5,563 nucleotides of DNA from assembly GCA_031261945.1 (NCBI GenBank), contig JAISIQ010000160.1, forward strand, positions 1 through 5,563, written 5' to 3'. Of the stretch, positions 4,761-5,563 are shown in pieces. Made by a program: the position numbers and the translations under genes. The notes below the pieces were generated by a model. That model was not told the origin of the DNA and did not search any database. It was given only the letters and a program-made list of their open reading frames with translations. The stretch comes from Methanobrevibacter sp. (GTDB lineage Archaea; Methanobacteriota; Methanobacteria; Methanobacteriales; Methanobacteriaceae). Each line of letters opens with the position of its first letter. Within the stretch, counting starts at the first letter, position 1.

Positions 4761-5563
4761 ATTATATTTTTTAGAATATTTATAAATTTTTTATCTTCTT
4801 CTATTGTTCCTATGCTTGCTCTAATCCAATATTCGTCTAATCCTTTAAAAGAAGTACAATCTCTAACAATTACTCCTTTTTTTAAAAGTTTTTTTGAAAA
4901 TTCAGCTGCAGTGAATCCTGTCTCTTTTATTCCAATCAATATATAATTAGAATAAGATTTAAGAACATTTAAATTATTTATTTTTGATAATTCTTCAAAT
5001 AAGAAATCTCTACTTTTAATTCCATCTTTGATAGATTTTTCTATATATTCATTATCTTTTAATGTATTAAGTGCAGCATAATATGATAATTTCGTAAGAG
5101 AAAATACAGGCTTTATCCTATGCATAAATTCTATCATCTCTGAATTAGCTATTCCATAACCAATTCTCATTCCAGCAAGCCCTAAAACTTTAGACATTGT
5201 TCTCATAATAAAAACATTAGAATAATCCTCAATTAAATTAACATTATTAGTTTCAGAATATTCAAAATAAGCTTCATCTATAACCACGATGATATTAGTA
5301 TCTTTCGTAGCATCTAAAACATGCATAATATCTCTTTGAGAAATTAATGCACCAGTGGGATTGTTAGGACTGCATAAAAAGATCATTTTTGTCTTTTTAG
5401 AAATAGCTTCCAATACAGAATCAACATTTAATGTATTATTTTCCAAATTCCATTTAGCATAGACAGGAATAGCACCATAAGGTTTAAATAAAAATTCATA
5501 ATACATATAAGAAGGAATAGGAACAATAAATTCATCTCCTTCTTCTATAAATACTTTTGCTAA
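4751..5563 (-). CDS. hisC: Histidinol-phosphate aminotransferase, 5' end outside window
   Basis: This PLP enzyme (fold type I, class I/II aminotransferase) converts imidazole-acetol phosphate and glutamate to histidinol phosphate and 2-oxoglutarate in histidine synthesis. The frame stays open to the right edge: residues [20 protein letters not shown] precede the first in-window Met codon (5504-5506), so that Met is internal. About 270 residues are present; the family has about 350-370, so roughly the first 90-100 are missing. Numbered from the window edge, visible motifs are SPNNPTG (65-71, PLP-binding Asn), DEAYFEY (96-102, Asp and Tyr that hold the cofactor), SK at 124-125 (the Schiff-base lysine) followed by [10 protein letters not shown] with Arg133, and WIRASIGT with the substrate-binding Arg248. 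All key residues in this part are intact. The C-terminal tail overlaps a 12-bp repeat array. Related aminotransferases share the fold, but the motif set favours HisC. Confidence 0.9.
   Translation of the reverse strand, partial: LAKVFIEEGDEFIVPIPSYMYYEFLFKPYGAIPVYAKWNLENNTLNVDSVLEAISKKTKMIFLCSPNNPTGALISQRDIMHVLDATKDTNIIVVIDEAYFEYSETNNVNLIEDYSNVFIMRTMSKVLGLAGMRIGYGIANSEMIEFMHRIKPVFSLTKLSYYAALNTLKDNEYIEKSIKDGIKSRDFLFEELSKINNLNVLKSYSNYILIGIKETGFTAAEFSKKLLKKGVIVRDCTSFKGLDEYWIRASIGTIEEDKKFINILKNIIEP

Noticed and set aside
5504..5506. ATG as the start of hisC
   Set aside because: The frame continues upstream with typical HisC sequence ([13 protein letters not shown]) to the window edge, so this Met is internal and the gene is partial.

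Overview
The window is very AT-rich and looks like a methanogenic archaeon of the Methanobacteriales, most like Methanobrevibacter. The evidence is the archaeal-type phosphoglucosamine mutase, the AGA/ATA-rich codon use, archaeal TATA-like boxes, SD-type leaders, and long A+T intergenic gaps full of short tandem repeats. The lineage is an inference from composition and gene content, not from a marker gene.

Layout: 1-584 is non-coding and repeat-rich, ending in a good archaeal promoter (TATA box 439-446) flanked by two identical 9-bp motifs, then a roughly 115-nt leader with a strong AT hairpin. On the + strand follow a small membrane-anchored OB-fold protein (585-983), a 310-bp repeat-bearing gap, and a complete phosphoglucosamine mutase glmM (1294-2667). 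On the - strand, convergent with glmM across only 15 bp, lies a 378-aa protein joining an N-terminal ASCH domain to seven TPR units (3819-2683). Upstream of it are a radical SAM activase of the anaerobic ribonucleotide reductase type (4682-3981) and the C-terminal three quarters of histidinol-phosphate aminotransferase hisC, cut by the right edge of the window (4751-5563).

hisC and the activase are probably co-transcribed (67 bp between them). The ASCH-TPR gene is 161 bp further on and may have its own promoter. No single pathway joins the genes: GlmM feeds UDP-GlcNAc and wall synthesis, HisC makes histidine, the activase is a glycyl-radical enzyme activator, and the other two proteins are uncharacterised.

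The points most worth a second look are the ASCH-TPR fusion, which keeps residues matching the catalytic Lys/Thr of YqfB-type ASCH enzymes; the operator-like architecture before the OB-fold gene; and the fact that nearly every intergenic gap carries its own tandem repeat with its own period (3, 8, 10, 11, 12 or 15 bp). I see no mobile element, CRISPR array, tRNA or rRNA.
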